Below are positions 35,653 through 46,809 of a DNA stretch of 64,000 nucleotides, piece by piece. Positions within the stretch are counted from its first letter, which is position 1. Each line of letters opens with the position of its first letter. The position numbers and the translations under genes are program-made. This DNA is from DATKOF01 sp035524795 (lineage in GTDB: Bacteria; Pseudomonadota; Gammaproteobacteria; Burkholderiales; SG8-41). The stretch is from NCBI GenBank assembly GCA_035524795.1, contig DATKOF010000021.1, forward strand, positions 1 to 64,000, given 5' to 3'. The notes under the pieces were generated by a model. The model searched no databases and was not told where the DNA came from. It saw only the letters and a list, made by a program, of their open reading frames with translations.

Positions 35653-36573
35653 TCAGACCAGGGTGCGGCCGAGCAGCAGGAACTCGAGCAGCGCCTTCTG
35701 CACGTGCAGCCGGTTTTCCGCTTCGTCCCACACCACTGACTGCGGGCCGTCGATGACGTCGGCCGCGACTTCCTCGCCGCGGTGCGCGGGCAGGCAGTGC
35801 ATGAACAGCGCGTTCGGCTTGGCGGCGCGCATCATTTCGGCATCCACCTGCCAGTCCTCGAAGTCGCGCTTGCGTTCTTCGTTTTCGGCTTCGAAGCCCA
35901 TGCTGGTCCAGACGTCGGTCGTCACCAGATCGACGCCGCGCGCGGCGGCCAGCGGGTCGCGGAATTCCTCGTAGTGGTCGGTGCCGTAGAGTCCGGCGCG
36001 CTCGGGCTCGACTTCGTAGCCGGGCGGCGTCGAAACGTGAACGTTGAAATCGAACACTTCGGCCGCTTGCAGCCAGGTGTTGCAGACGTTGTTCGAGTCG
36101 CCGATCCAGGCCACGGTGCGGCCCTTGATCGCGCCGCGCTGCTCGACGAAGGTGAAGATGTCGGCGAGGATCTGGCACGGATGGTATTCGGTGGTCAGCG
36201 CGTTGATGACCGGCACGCGCGAGTGCGCGGCGAAGCGCTCGATGATGTCCTGCCCGAAAGTGCGGATGGCGACGATGTCGACCATGCGCGAAATCACGCG
36301 CGCGACGTCCTCGATCGGCTCGCCGCGCCCCATCTGCGTGTCCTGCGTCATCAATGTGATCACCGAGCCGCCGAGCTGATTCATGCCGGCTTCGAACGAG
36401 ACGCGGGTGCGCGTGGACTGCTTGTCGAACACCAGCGCCAGCGTGCGGTCAACCAGCGGCTGATACGGCTCGTAGCTTTTGAACTTGCTCTTGATCCAGC
36501 GCGTGCGCGCGAACAGATACTCGTAGTCGGCGAGCGAAAAGTCGTTGAACTGCAGGTAATGCCGGAGTTCCAT
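35653..36573 (-). CDS. argF: Ornithine carbamoyltransferase
   Basis: ArgF makes citrulline from ornithine and carbamoyl phosphate. The 306-residue protein has the carbamoyl-phosphate loop STRTR at 53-57 and the ornithine-side HCLPAHRGEE. The start MELRHYLQFNDFSLADY is fixed by homology; the frame is open further upstream into argD. It follows argD by 19 bp on the same strand and so forms an argD-argF operon. Confidence 0.96.
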   Translation of the reverse strand: MELRHYLQFNDFSLADYEYLFARTRWIKSKFKSYEPYQPLVDRTLALVFDKQSTRTRVSFEAGMNQLGGSVITLMTQDTQMGRGEPIEDVARVISRMVDIVAIRTFGQDIIERFAAHSRVPVINALTTEYHPCQILADIFTFVEQRGAIKGRTVAWIGDSNNVCNTWLQAAEVFDFNVHVSTPPGYEVEPERAGLYGTDHYEEFRDPLAAARGVDLVTTDVWTSMGFEAENEERKRDFEDWQVDAEMMRAAKPNALFMHCLPAHRGEEVAADVIDGPQSVVWDEAENRLHVQKALLEFLLLGRTLV

Positions 36574-36592
36574 CGGAAAAGTCCGGCTGGAT

Positions 36593-37798
36593 TCAGGCGG
36601 TCTGCGCCGCCGGCTGCGCGCTGCCTTGGCGGGCAAGGAAGGCGGTAATCAGCGGCGCGAGGATTGCCACCAGCTGTTCCGCCTCGGCGCGCTTGATGAC
36701 GAGCGGCGGCAGCAGCCGCACCACATTGTCGTGCGTGACATTGATCAGCAGTCCGGCGTCGAGCGCCAGCCTGACCAGTTCGCCGCACGGGTAATCGAGT
36801 TCGACGCCGATCATCAGCCCGCTGCCGCGCACTTCACGCACGCCGGCGACAGCCGCGAGTTTTGTCTTCAGTTCGCTGCGGATGAAGTCGCCGGTTGCGG
36901 CGGCGTTCGCCATCAGATTTTCGCTGTCGATGATGTCGAGCGTCGCCAGCGCGGCGGTGCAGGCGAGCGGGTTGCCGCCGAACGTGGAGCCGTGGTTGCC
37001 GGGCTTGAACACGCCGGCGGCGGGGCCGGCGGCGAGGCAGGCGCCGATCGGCACGCCGTTGCCGAGCCCTTTGGCGAGCGTCATCACGTCGGGCCGCACG
37101 CCCGAGTGCTGAAACGCGAACCACTTGCCGGTGCGGCCGATGCCGCTCTGCACTTCGTCGAGCATCAGCAGCCACTGGTTGGCGTCGCAGATTTCGCGCA
37201 GTCCATGCAGGTAATCGGCGTGGCACAGGTTGATGCCGGCTTCGCCCTGGATCAGCTCGACCAGCACCGCGACCACGTTGCGATTGTTCTCGGAGACTTT
37301 CCTGACCGCGCCCAGATCGTCGAACGGCACGCGCACGAACCCCGGCACCAGCGGCTCGAAACCGGCCTGCACCTTGCGGCTGCCGGTCGCCGACAGCGTC
37401 GCGATGGTGCGGCCGTGGAAAGCGTTTTCCATCACGATCACGGCCGGCGCATCGATGCCTTTGCCGTGGCCGTAGAGCCGCGCCAGCTTGAGCGCCGCTT
37501 CGTTGGCTTCGCAACCGGAGTTGCAGAAGAACATTTCGTCCATCCCGGAAATCGCGGCCAGCCGGTCGGCCAGCTGCTCCTGGCGTTCGATCCGGTAGAG
37601 GTTGGAAGTATGGATCAGCTTGCCGGCCTGCTCGGTAACTGCGCGGACGAACCCGGGATGGCTGTGGCCGAGTCCGCACACCGCGACGCCGGCGACGGCG
37701 TCGAGATAGCGCTTGCCGGCATGGTCCGACAGCCAGCAGCCGGCGCCGCTCTCGAACGCGAGCGGCAGCCGTTGATAGGTGTTCATCAAATGTGTCAT
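36593..37798 (-). CDS. argD: Acetylornithine aminotransferase
   Basis: A 401-residue fold-type I PLP enzyme converting N-acetylglutamate semialdehyde to acetylornithine. FFCNSGCEANEAALKLAR, HGRTIATLSATG, LMLDEVQSGIGRTGKWFAFQ and the PLP-lysine region TLAKGLGNGVPIGA are present, along with GNHGSTFGGNPLAC. Start choices are ATG 37798 (MTHLMNTYQRLP) and ATG 37786; I use the former. The rpsT terminator ends less than 10 bp upstream of ATG 37798, so the promoter must lie beyond the hairpin or inside the gene start. Confidence 0.95.
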   Translation of the reverse strand: MTHLMNTYQRLPLAFESGAGCWLSDHAGKRYLDAVAGVAVCGLGHSHPGFVRAVTEQAGKLIHTSNLYRIERQEQLADRLAAISGMDEMFFCNSGCEANEAALKLARLYGHGKGIDAPAVIVMENAFHGRTIATLSATGSRKVQAGFEPLVPGFVRVPFDDLGAVRKVSENNRNVVAVLVELIQGEAGINLCHADYLHGLREICDANQWLLMLDEVQSGIGRTGKWFAFQHSGVRPDVMTLAKGLGNGVPIGACLAAGPAAGVFKPGNHGSTFGGNPLACTAALATLDIIDSENLMANAAATGDFIRSELKTKLAAVAGVREVRGSGLMIGVELDYPCGELVRLALDAGLLINVTHDNVVRLLPPLVIKRAEAEQLVAILAPLITAFLARQGSAQPAAQTA

Positions 37799-37806
37799 GG
37801 CCGGCT

Positions 37807-37840
37807 CAAAAAACAATACGGCGGCTTACGCCGCCGTATT
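37807..37840 (-). terminator. Terminator after rpsT, directly before argD
   Basis: On the minus strand AATACGGCGGC (from 37840) pairs perfectly with GCCGCCGTATT (to 37815) over 11 bp, loop GTAA, followed by GTTTTTTGAG. This is a textbook intrinsic terminator for rpsT. It lies only about 9 bp ahead of the argD ATG. Confidence 0.85.
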
Positions 37841-37930
37841 TTCAACGCCTATATTCGTCCAAACATGGCACCGGCGCAAGTGCAAAAAATAAACCGCGCC
37901 GGCGGCGGGCCGGAAGCCCGCGAACGGATG

Positions 37931-38197
37931 TCAGGCCGCCATTGCCTTGATGGCCGCGGACAGCCGGCTTTTGTGGCGGGCGGCCGCGTTTTTATGGATG
38001 ATGTTTTTGTCGGCGATCGAATCGATGATCTTTGCCGACTGGCGGAACGCCTGTTGCGCTACCGTCTTGTCGCCGCCCGCGATCGCCTTGCGGACGTGCT
38101 TCAGCGCGCTGCGGATTTCGGAACGCAGGCTCGCGTTATGATGGCGGCGCTTGACGCCCTGCCGCGCGGCTTTTCTTGCTGATGCTGTATTGGCCAT
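37931..38197 (-). CDS. rpsT: 30S ribosomal protein S20
   Basis: S20 (88 residues) binds 16S rRNA. The sequence starts MANTASARKAARQGVKRRHHN and is strongly basic and helical throughout, with KNIIHKNAAARHKSRLSAAIKAM at the end. GGAGTTGGT before the ATG is the ribosome site. It is divergent from murJ, a pairing conserved across proteobacteria. Confidence 0.97.
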   Translation of the reverse strand: MANTASARKAARQGVKRRHHNASLRSEIRSALKHVRKAIAGGDKTVAQQAFRQSAKIIDSIADKNIIHKNAAARHKSRLSAAIKAMAA

Positions 38198-38302
38198 ACC
38201 AACTCCGTACGCCGGACTGGAAAAAGGGCGGTATGATACGGGCGTTTCCTTTTTTTCGCAAGAATAATCACCGGCTTATCCGGAACCTCGCGGCGATCCC
38301 CG

Positions 38303-39841
38303 ATGAATCTGCTGAAAGCCCTCGCGACGGTCAGTTCGATGACGCTGCTGTCGCGCATCCTCGGCTTTGTGCGCGACGCGGTGATCGCGCGCGCGTTCGG
38401 CGCCGGCATCGCGACCGACGCTTTCTTCGTCGCCTTCCGTCTGCCCAATCTGCTGCGGCGGCTGTTCGCCGAAGGCGCGTTTTCACAGGCGTTCGTGCCG
38501 ATCCTCGCCGAATACAAGAACCGCCGCGGTGAAACCGAGACGCGGCGGCTGGTCGACCACGTCGCCGGACTGCTGGCGCTGGCACTGTTTGCGGTCACGC
38601 TGCTCGGGGTGGTCGCGGCGCCGCTGATTATCTACATCAGTGCGCCGGGCTTTGCCGGCGATCCGCAGAAATTCGATCTGACGGTCGCGCTGCTGCGGGT
38701 GACCTTTCCGTACATCCTGTTCATTTCACTGGTGTCGCTGGCCGGCGGCATCCTCAACACCTGGAGCCGGTTTTCGGTGCCGGCGTTCACGCCGACGCTG
38801 CTGAACCTGAGCTTCATCGTGTTTGCGCTGTGGCTGGCGCCTTATTTCAACCCGCCGGTGATGGCGCTGGCGTGGGCGGTATTCTGCGGCGGCGTGCTGC
38901 AGCTCGCGTTCCAGGTGCCGCATCTGAGGCGGATCGGCATGTTGCCGCGCTTCAGCATCGATTTCCACGACGCCGGCGTGTGGCGCGTGGTGCGGCAGAT
39001 GGGACCGGCGGTATTCGGCGTGTCGATCAGCCAGGTCAGCCTGCTGATCAACACCATCTTCGCCTCGTTCCTGGTGACCGGCAGCGTATCGTGGCTGTAT
39101 TACGCCGACCGCCTGATGGAGTTCCCGACCGGCATGCTCGGCGTCGCGCTCGGCACCATCCTGCTGCCGAGCCTGTCGCGGCATTACGCCGACGCCGCGC
39201 ACGACCGTTATTCGGAACTGCTCGACTGGGGGTTGCGGCTGACGCTGATGCTGGCGCTGCCGGCGGCGGCGGCGCTCGCGGTGATCGCGGTGCCGCTGGT
39301 CGCGACGCTGTTCCATTACGGAAAATTTTCAGTCCATGACGTGTGGATGACGCGCGACGCGCTGGTCGCTTACAGCATCGGCCTGCTCGGGCTGATCATG
39401 GTCAAGGTGCTGGCGCCCGGTTTTTACGCGCGCCAGAACATCAGAACCCCGGTCAGGATCGCCGTGATCGCGCTGGTGACGACGCAGGCGATGAATCTGC
39501 TGTTCATCGTTCCGCTCAAGCACGCGGGCCTCGCGCTCGCGATCGGGCTCGGCGCGTGCGTCAACGCCGGTCTGCTGTATCACAAGCTGCGCCAGCACGG
39601 GATTTATCAACCACAGCCCGGCTGGCCGCTGTTCGCGCTGAAGGTCACGGCGGCGATCATGGTGATGGCGCTCTGCCTGTGGCTGGCGGCGGGTCCTGCG
39701 GAGTTCTGGCTGGCGGCAACGGCGCGCGTCAAGGTCGCGCGGTTGGTCGGCGTGGTCGGCGCCGGCGTTGCCGCCTATTTCAGCGCGTTATGGTTGCTGG
39801 GTTTCAGGCTGCGTGATTTCATGCACCGCGGCGCATCGTAA
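38303..39841 (+). CDS. murJ: Lipid II flippase MurJ
   Basis: A 512-residue MOP-superfamily membrane protein with about 14 helices that flips lipid II to the periplasmic face for peptidoglycan synthesis. MNLLKALATVSSMTLLSRILGFVRDAVIARAFGAG is the characteristic start, with RLPNLLRRLFAEGAFSQAFVPIL following, including the functionally required Arg residues of the cavity. The gene starts 105 bp from the divergent rpsT. Confidence 0.95.
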   Translation: MNLLKALATVSSMTLLSRILGFVRDAVIARAFGAGIATDAFFVAFRLPNLLRRLFAEGAFSQAFVPILAEYKNRRGETETRRLVDHVAGLLALALFAVTLLGVVAAPLIIYISAPGFAGDPQKFDLTVALLRVTFPYILFISLVSLAGGILNTWSRFSVPAFTPTLLNLSFIVFALWLAPYFNPPVMALAWAVFCGGVLQLAFQVPHLRRIGMLPRFSIDFHDAGVWRVVRQMGPAVFGVSISQVSLLINTIFASFLVTGSVSWLYYADRLMEFPTGMLGVALGTILLPSLSRHYADAAHDRYSELLDWGLRLTLMLALPAAAALAVIAVPLVATLFHYGKFSVHDVWMTRDALVAYSIGLLGLIMVKVLAPGFYARQNIRTPVRIAVIALVTTQAMNLLFIVPLKHAGLALAIGLGACVNAGLLYHKLRQHGIYQPQPGWPLFALKVTAAIMVMALCLWLAAGPAEFWLAATARVKVARLVGVVGAGVAAYFSALWLLGFRLRDFMHRGAS

Positions 39842-39847
39842 GCGGCT

Positions 39848-40774
39848 TCAGTGCCGCGCCGCCATCGCGGCGTCCACCGTCTTGCGGTTGAGATGCGGCG
39901 CGAACAGTTCGATGAAGTCGTAAATATAGCCGCGCAGGTAGAAATTGCGGCGCAATCCGATGCGCGTGGTGCTGGGCTCGAACAAATGGCTGGCGTCGAT
40001 TGCCCGCAGGTGGCGGTCGCGTTTGGGATCGTATGCCATGCTGGCGACGATACCGATCCCGAGTCCCAGTTCGACGTAAGTCTTGATGACATCGGCGTCG
40101 ATCGCGGTCAGCACCACGTTCGGCGTCAATCCCCGCGATTCGAACGCCCCCTGCATCTTCGATCTTCCGGTGAACGCAAAGTCGTAGGTGATGATCGGAT
40201 ATCTGGCAACCGCTTCCAGTGTCAGCTTCTTTTCCTTGAGCAGCGGATGGTCCGGCGGGACGATCACGCTGCGGTTCCAGTCGTAGCAAGACAGCATTAC
40301 CATGTCATCGAACAGCGCAGTCACCTCCGTCGCGATGCACACGTCGGCTTCGCCCGCTCTGGTCATTTCGGCGATCTGCGTCGGGTTGCCCTGGCGCAGG
40401 CTCAGCCGCACTTTGGGATAACGTTTGGTGAATTGCTTGATCACGTGCGGCAGCGCGTAACGCGCCTGTGTGTGGGTGGTGGCGATGGTCAGCGTGCCGG
40501 TGTCTTCGTGGCTGAACTCCTCGCCGACCCGTTTCATGTTGTCGGCGTCGCGCAGCATGCGTTCGGAAATTTCAAGGATGATTTTGCCCGGCTCGGTGAT
40601 CGCGACCACGCGCTTGCCGTTGCGCACGAAAACCACGACGCCGAGCTCGTCTTCCAGCAATTTGATCTGCTTGCTGATGCCGGGCTGCGAGGTGTGCAGT
40701 TTCTCGGCGGCCACCGACAGGTTCAGGTTCTGGCGCGCAACTTCGCGCAGGTAGCGCAACTGCTGTAATTTCAT
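39848..40774 (-). CDS. cysB: LysR-type regulator CysB
   Basis: A 308-residue LTTR: helix-turn-helix in residues 1-60 (MKLQQLRYLREVARQNLNLSVAAEKLHTSQPGISKQI) and an inducer-binding domain with TIATTHTQARYALP and the TAIDADVIKTYVELGLGIGIVA block typical of CysB/Cbl. CysB activates sulfate assimilation genes in response to O-acetylserine or N-acetylserine and is antagonised by sulfide or thiosulfate. It is divergent from the sulfur operon that starts with the TauE/SafE permease, sharing a 101-bp A+T-rich control region. Confidence 0.93.
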   Translation of the reverse strand: MKLQQLRYLREVARQNLNLSVAAEKLHTSQPGISKQIKLLEDELGVVVFVRNGKRVVAITEPGKIILEISERMLRDADNMKRVGEEFSHEDTGTLTIATTHTQARYALPHVIKQFTKRYPKVRLSLRQGNPTQIAEMTRAGEADVCIATEVTALFDDMVMLSCYDWNRSVIVPPDHPLLKEKKLTLEAVARYPIITYDFAFTGRSKMQGAFESRGLTPNVVLTAIDADVIKTYVELGLGIGIVASMAYDPKRDRHLRAIDASHLFEPSTTRIGLRRNFYLRGYIYDFIELFAPHLNRKTVDAAMAARH

Positions 40775-40811
40775 CGGGTTATATTTTAAATAAGCGCACG
40801 TTATTTTATTT

Positions 40812-40823
40812 TAACACAATATT
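40812..40823 (+). promoter_or_regulatory. Putative CysB-site element TAACACAATATT, copy 1
   Basis: This 12-mer ends 3 bp before the -35 of the sulfite-reductase operon promoter. The same 12-mer occurs at 47689-47700 before oscA, with the same distance to the -10. CysB sites are A+T-rich and hard to define, so assignment to CysB is by position and shared occurrence only. Confidence 0.5.
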
Positions 40824-40826
40824 CTT

Positions 40827-40854
40827 TTGATATATAAGGAAAATTTGTTATTAT
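40827..40854 (+). promoter_or_regulatory. Promoter of the TauE-cysI-DUF934-cysHDN-cobA operon
   Basis: TTGATA (40827-40832), 16-bp spacer, TATTAT (40849-40854): both boxes differ from consensus by one base. A start near 40861 gives a leader of about 15 nt that contains the ribosome site GGAGAGGG. Confidence 0.65.
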
Positions 40855-40875
40855 TGCCGCCCTTCCGGAGAGGGT

Positions 40876-41646
40876 ATGGACTGGATTTATCCGCTGAGCG
40901 GACTGATTATCGGTTTCATCGTCGGCTTGACCGGTGTCGGCGGCGGCTCGTTGATGACTCCGCTGCTGGTGCTCGTGTTCGGCGTCGCGCCGGCGGTTGC
41001 GGTCGGCACCGACCTGCTGTACGCGGCAATCACCAAATGCGGCGGTATTCTGGCTCACGGCCGGCGCGGCAATGTCGACTGGCAGATCGTCGGCCGGCTG
41101 GCGGCGGGCAGCGTGCCGGCGGCGTTGTTGACGACGTGGGTGCTGCACCAGTTCGATGTCAATGCGCCGGCGGTTGCAGTGGTGATCAAGGCCACGCTTG
41201 GCGCAGCGTTGCTGTTGACCGCACTGGCGCTGGTGTTCCGCGCCAGACTTGCCGATTGGTCGCGCGAACGTCAATGGATCAAGCCGCATCAGATCGCGCC
41301 CGCGACGGTGGCGGTCGGCGCCGTTCTCGGCGTGCTGGTGACGATCTCGTCGGTGGGCGCCGGGGCGATCGGCGTCGCTGCGCTGTTTTTCCTGTATCCG
41401 AATCTGCCGACGCTGCGTATCGTCGGTTCCGATATCGCGCATGCCGTCCCTTTGACGCTGGTCGCCGGCCTTGGACACGCTACGCTCGGCACCGTCAACT
41501 ATCATCTGCTCGGCTTGCTGCTGATTGGCTCGCTGCCGGGGATCTGGATTGGCAGCCATCTCAGTTCGGCGATACCGGAGCGCTGGCTACGCGGCGCGCT
41601 GATCACGATGCTGGTGGTGGTTGGCGGCCGGCTGGTCATAATCTAA
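40876..41646 (+). CDS. TauE/SafE-family sulfite/sulfonate anion permease
   Basis: A 256-residue membrane protein with about eight helices. Two similar halves carry the family motifs: GLTGVGGGSLMTPLL at the start and SSVGAGAIGVAALF in the middle, plus VGTDLLYAAITKCGG. TauE/SafE proteins move sulfite, sulfonates or related organoanions. As first gene of the sulfite-reductase operon it probably moves sulfite or sulfate (for example sulfite export to prevent poisoning, or sulfur uptake); direction cannot be told. CysI starts 8 bp later. Confidence 0.87.
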   Translation: MDWIYPLSGLIIGFIVGLTGVGGGSLMTPLLVLVFGVAPAVAVGTDLLYAAITKCGGILAHGRRGNVDWQIVGRLAAGSVPAALLTTWVLHQFDVNAPAVAVVIKATLGAALLLTALALVFRARLADWSRERQWIKPHQIAPATVAVGAVLGVLVTISSVGAGAIGVAALFFLYPNLPTLRIVGSDIAHAVPLTLVAGLGHATLGTVNYHLLGLLLIGSLPGIWIGSHLSSAIPERWLRGALITMLVVVGGRLVII

Positions 41647-41654
41647 GGCGTACG

Positions 41655-43370
<1,716 letters not shown>

Positions 43371-43826
43371 GGCCGGCGCCGATGGCGCGTTGCCGGAGAT
43401 TCCCGGCGATGGCGACATCATCGTGCCGCTCGCGCTGTGGCAGCGCGAGCGCGCGGCGCTGCTGGCGCGCAAGGGCGGGCTCGCCGTCTGGCTCGACAGC
43501 CATGAAGACCCGGCGGCGATCGCGGATGATCTGAAACACCTTGCGCTGGTCGCGGTGAATTTTCCGAAATTCGGCGATGGACGCGGCTATTCGACTGCGC
43601 GCCTGCTGCGCGAGCGCTACGGCTGGAAAGGCGAACTGCGCGCGATCGGCGAGGTGGTGCGCGACCATCTGTTTGCGATGGCGGCCGTCGGGTTCGACGC
43701 GTTCCTGCTGCGCGACGATCAGGATCCTCGGGAAGCATTGACTGCGTTCCACGATTTCGGCGAATCGTATCAAACCTCGGCCGCGCAGCCGCAGCCGCTG
43801 TTCCGCCGCCGCCTGGCGGGGGCGAA

Positions 43827-44582
43827 ATGAGTGCACGCGTGGAGATTGCATTGCCGACGGCGCTGGCGGCCAGGGCCGCGGCGCTTGAACAGACGCTTGC
43901 GCGCGTCGCGCGCGACTACGCGCCGGCCGCCTTCGCGAGCAGTCTGTCGGTCGAGGACATGGTGATCACCGATGTGATTCTGGACTGCGGTCTCGACATC
44001 GAAATTTTCACGCTCGACACCGAGCGCCTGCATCAGGACACGCTCGATGTGATCGGCGCGATTGAACGGCGTTACGACAGGAGCATCCGGGTGATAAGAC
44101 CCGATCCGCGGGCGGTGGCTGAATATGTGGACAGCCACGGACTCGATGCATTTTATCAAAGCGTCGAATTGCGCCAGCGCTGCTGCAATATCCGCAAGGT
44201 CGAGCCGCTGAAGCGCGCGCTTGCCGGCAAGAAGGCGTGGCTCACCGGTCAGCGCCGCGCGCAGTCGGTGACGCGCGCCGCGCTGCCGGAACAGGAGCAC
44301 GATGCCGCGCACGGCATCGAGAAATTCAATCCGCTCGCCGACTGGAGCGAGGATGAAGTGTGGACGTACGTGCGCGCGCGCGAGGTGCCGTACAACCGGC
44401 TCTATGATCAGGGCTACCGTTCGATCGGCTGCGCGCCGTGCACGCGGCCGGTGACCGCCGGTGAAGATGTGCGCGCCGGCCGCTGGTGGTGGGAGCAGCC
44501 GGGATCGCGCGAGTGCGGGTTGAACGTCGGTCCCGACGGCCGGTTGGTGCGGGCAAAAACCGCAGGCAAGGTGACGGCATGA
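43827..44582 (+). CDS. cysH: Adenylylsulfate (APS) reductase, iron-sulfur type
   Basis: A 251-residue reductase. The four cluster cysteines are present (Cys119-Cys120 in RQRCCNIRK; Cys202 and Cys205 in GCAPC), which marks the APS-reducing [4Fe-4S] type rather than the cluster-free PAPS reductase. The catalytic Cys230 is in RECGLN, where most homologues have ECGLH. FTLDTERLHQDT and LTGQRRAQS contact substrate. The absence of an APS kinase (cysC) domain in cysN agrees with direct use of APS. Confidence 0.93.
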   Translation: MSARVEIALPTALAARAAALEQTLARVARDYAPAAFASSLSVEDMVITDVILDCGLDIEIFTLDTERLHQDTLDVIGAIERRYDRSIRVIRPDPRAVAEYVDSHGLDAFYQSVELRQRCCNIRKVEPLKRALAGKKAWLTGQRRAQSVTRAALPEQEHDAAHGIEKFNPLADWSEDEVWTYVRAREVPYNRLYDQGYRSIGCAPCTRPVTAGEDVRAGRWWWEQPGSRECGLNVGPDGRLVRAKTAGKVTA

Positions 44583-45514
44583 CGACAGCATCGCCGGTGG
44601 TCTCGCATGCGCCGCATCCGCGGCGCAGCCATCTCGACTGGCTCGAGTCGGAGGCGATCCACATCATGCGCGAGGTCGCCGGCGAGTGCGCGAACCCGGT
44701 GTTGTTCTTTTCCGGCGGCAAGGATTCGATCGTGTTGCTGCGGCTCGCGGAAAAGGCGTTCCGCCCGGCGCGCTTTCCGTTCCCGTTGCTGCACATCGAT
44801 ACCGGCCACAACTTTCCCGAAGTGATCGCGTTCCGCGACGCGCGTGCCGCGGAACTCGGCGAAAGGCTGATCGTGCGTTCGGTCGAGGATTCGATTGCGC
44901 GCGGCACGGTGCGGCTGCGTTCGCCGACCGACAGCCGCAACGCGGCGCAGGCGGTGACGTTGCTCGAGGCGATCGCCGAATCCGGTTTCGACGCCTGCAT
45001 CGGCGGCGCGCGGCGCGACGAGGAAAAAGCGCGCGCCAAGGAACGCGTGTTTTCGTTCCGCGATGAATTCGGCCAGTGGGATCCGAAGAACCAGCGGCCG
45101 GAACTGTGGAGCCTTTACAACACGCGCGTGCACAAGGGCGAACATATGCGCGTGTTCCCGATCAGCAACTGGACCGAACTCGACGTCTGGCAGTACATCG
45201 CACGCGAGGAACTCGCGGTGCCGTCGATCTACTACGCGCACCGCCGTGCGGTGGTGCGTCGCAGCGGCCTGCTGGTGCCGGTCACCGAAATCACGCCGCC
45301 GCGCGCCGGCGAGCGCGTCGAGGAGATCAGCGTGCGCTTCCGCACCGTCGGCGACATTTCGTGCACCTGCCCGGTCGAGTCGACCGCGGCCGACACCGAT
45401 GCGATCATCGCCGAGACCGTGGCGACCACGGTGACCGAGCGCGGCGCGACGCGGATGGACGACCAGACCTCGGAAGCGTCGATGGAGCGGCGCAAAAAAG
45501 AGGGTTACTTCTGA
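44579..45514 (+). CDS. cysD: Sulfate adenylyltransferase subunit 2
   Basis: CysD (311 residues) makes APS from sulfate and ATP with the GTPase CysN. The PP-loop VLFFSGGKDSIVLLRLA, HIDTGHNFPEVIAFRD and RRDEEKARAKERVFSFRD are present, and the C-terminus ends with the usual ERRKKEGYF. It overlaps cysH (ATGA) and shares one base with cysN (TGATG). Confidence 0.96.
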   Translation: MTTASPVVSHAPHPRRSHLDWLESEAIHIMREVAGECANPVLFFSGGKDSIVLLRLAEKAFRPARFPFPLLHIDTGHNFPEVIAFRDARAAELGERLIVRSVEDSIARGTVRLRSPTDSRNAAQAVTLLEAIAESGFDACIGGARRDEEKARAKERVFSFRDEFGQWDPKNQRPELWSLYNTRVHKGEHMRVFPISNWTELDVWQYIAREELAVPSIYYAHRRAVVRRSGLLVPVTEITPPRAGERVEEISVRFRTVGDISCTCPVESTAADTDAIIAETVATTVTERGATRMDDQTSEASMERRKKEGYF

Positions 45515-46809
45515 TGGGCGCCACGGCCAAACTCGAGCGCGACGATACGCCGCGCGGCGACGCGATCGCCGACAACGGCGTGTTGCGCTTCATCACCGCC
45601 GGCAGCGTTGACGACGGCAAGAGCACGTTGATCGGACGCCTGCTGCACGACACGCAGGCGATCCTCGAAGACCAGCTGTCGGCGGTCGAGCGCGCCTCCA
45701 GCAGGCGCGGTGCCGGCGGGCTCGACCTTTCGCTGCTGACCGACGGCCTTGAGGCCGAACGCGAGCAGGGCATTACGATCGATGTCGCCTACCGCTATTT
45801 CGCGACGCCGAAGCGCAAGTTCATCATTGCCGATACGCCGGGGCACGAACAGTACACGCGCAACATGGTGACCGGCGCCTCCACCGCGAATGCGGCGGTG
45901 ATCCTGATCGACGCCCGCAAGGGCGTGCTGCCGCAGACCCGGCGTCACACCTATATCGCACATCTGCTCGGCGTGCAGCACGTGATCGTCGCCGTCAACA
46001 AGATGGACCTCATCGATTACAGCCGCGAGCGTTTCGAGGCGATCCGCGACGAGTTTTGCCGCTTCGCCGACGCTCTCAGGATTTCCGACCTGCGCTTTGT
46101 CCCGGTGTCGGCGCTGAGCGGCGACCTCGTCGTCGAACGCAGCGCCGGCATGCCGTGGTACGAAGGCCCGACGCTGCTCGAGACGCTCGAAGCGATCGAA
46201 CCGCGCGACGAGACCGAACACGCGCCGCTGCGTTTTCCGGTGCAGCTCGTGGTGCGGCCCGGTGCGGGCACCGACTTCCGCGGCTACGCCGGACGCATCG
46301 AGTCGGGCGTGCTGGTGCGCGGCAGCGAAGTGCTGGTGATGCCGGTGGAACGGCGCACCACGATTCGCGACATCTTTACCTTCGAGGGGTCCAGAAAGAT
46401 CGCGGTGGCCGGCGATGCGGTGACGCTGTTGCTGGAGGGCGAAATCGACATCTCGCGCGGCGACATGATCGCCGATCCCGCGCAGCCGCCGCGCGCCGAC
46501 AAGAACCTGGTCGCGACCGTGTGCTGGCTCGCCGCGGAGCCGATGCAGCCGGCCGGGCGCTACCTGCTGAAGCAGACGACGCGCAGCGTCAAAGCCAGGC
46601 TCGCAGCGATCGATTATCGCGTGGACATCCACACGCTGGCGCAACAACCGGCGCCGGCGGCGCTGGCGATGAACGATATTGCGCAAGTCAGGCTCGCACT
46701 GCAGCAACCGGTATTCGCCGATCCCTATGCGGCGAACCGCGCGACCGGCGCCTTCATCCTGATCGACGAAGTGACGAATCAGACCGTTGCCGCGGGGATG
46801 ATCGAATGA
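45514..46809 (+). CDS. cysN: Sulfate adenylyltransferase subunit 1 (GTPase)
   Basis: The 431-residue EF-Tu-like GTPase drives APS formation. Motifs are GSVDDGKSTL, REQGITIDVAYRYF, IADTPGHEQYTRN and VNKMDL. It ends after the beta-barrel domains and has no CysC kinase fusion. ATG 45514 shares a base with the cysD stop, and its own stop overlaps cobA (ATGA). These couplings indicate one polycistronic unit from TauE to cobA. Confidence 0.96.
   Translation: MGATAKLERDDTPRGDAIADNGVLRFITAGSVDDGKSTLIGRLLHDTQAILEDQLSAVERASSRRGAGGLDLSLLTDGLEAEREQGITIDVAYRYFATPKRKFIIADTPGHEQYTRNMVTGASTANAAVILIDARKGVLPQTRRHTYIAHLLGVQHVIVAVNKMDLIDYSRERFEAIRDEFCRFADALRISDLRFVPVSALSGDLVVERSAGMPWYEGPTLLETLEAIEPRDETEHAPLRFPVQLVVRPGAGTDFRGYAGRIESGVLVRGSEVLVMPVERRTTIRDIFTFEGSRKIAVAGDAVTLLLEGEIDISRGDMIADPAQPPRADKNLVATVCWLAAEPMQPAGRYLLKQTTRSVKARLAAIDYRVDIHTLAQQPAPAALAMNDIAQVRLALQQPVFADPYAANRATGAFILIDEVTNQTVAAGMIE

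Noticed and set aside
40827..41654. N-terminal extension of cysI through the TauE/SafE gene
   Set aside because: The TauE/SafE frame has real family motifs and its own ribosome site; CysI homology begins at 41655.
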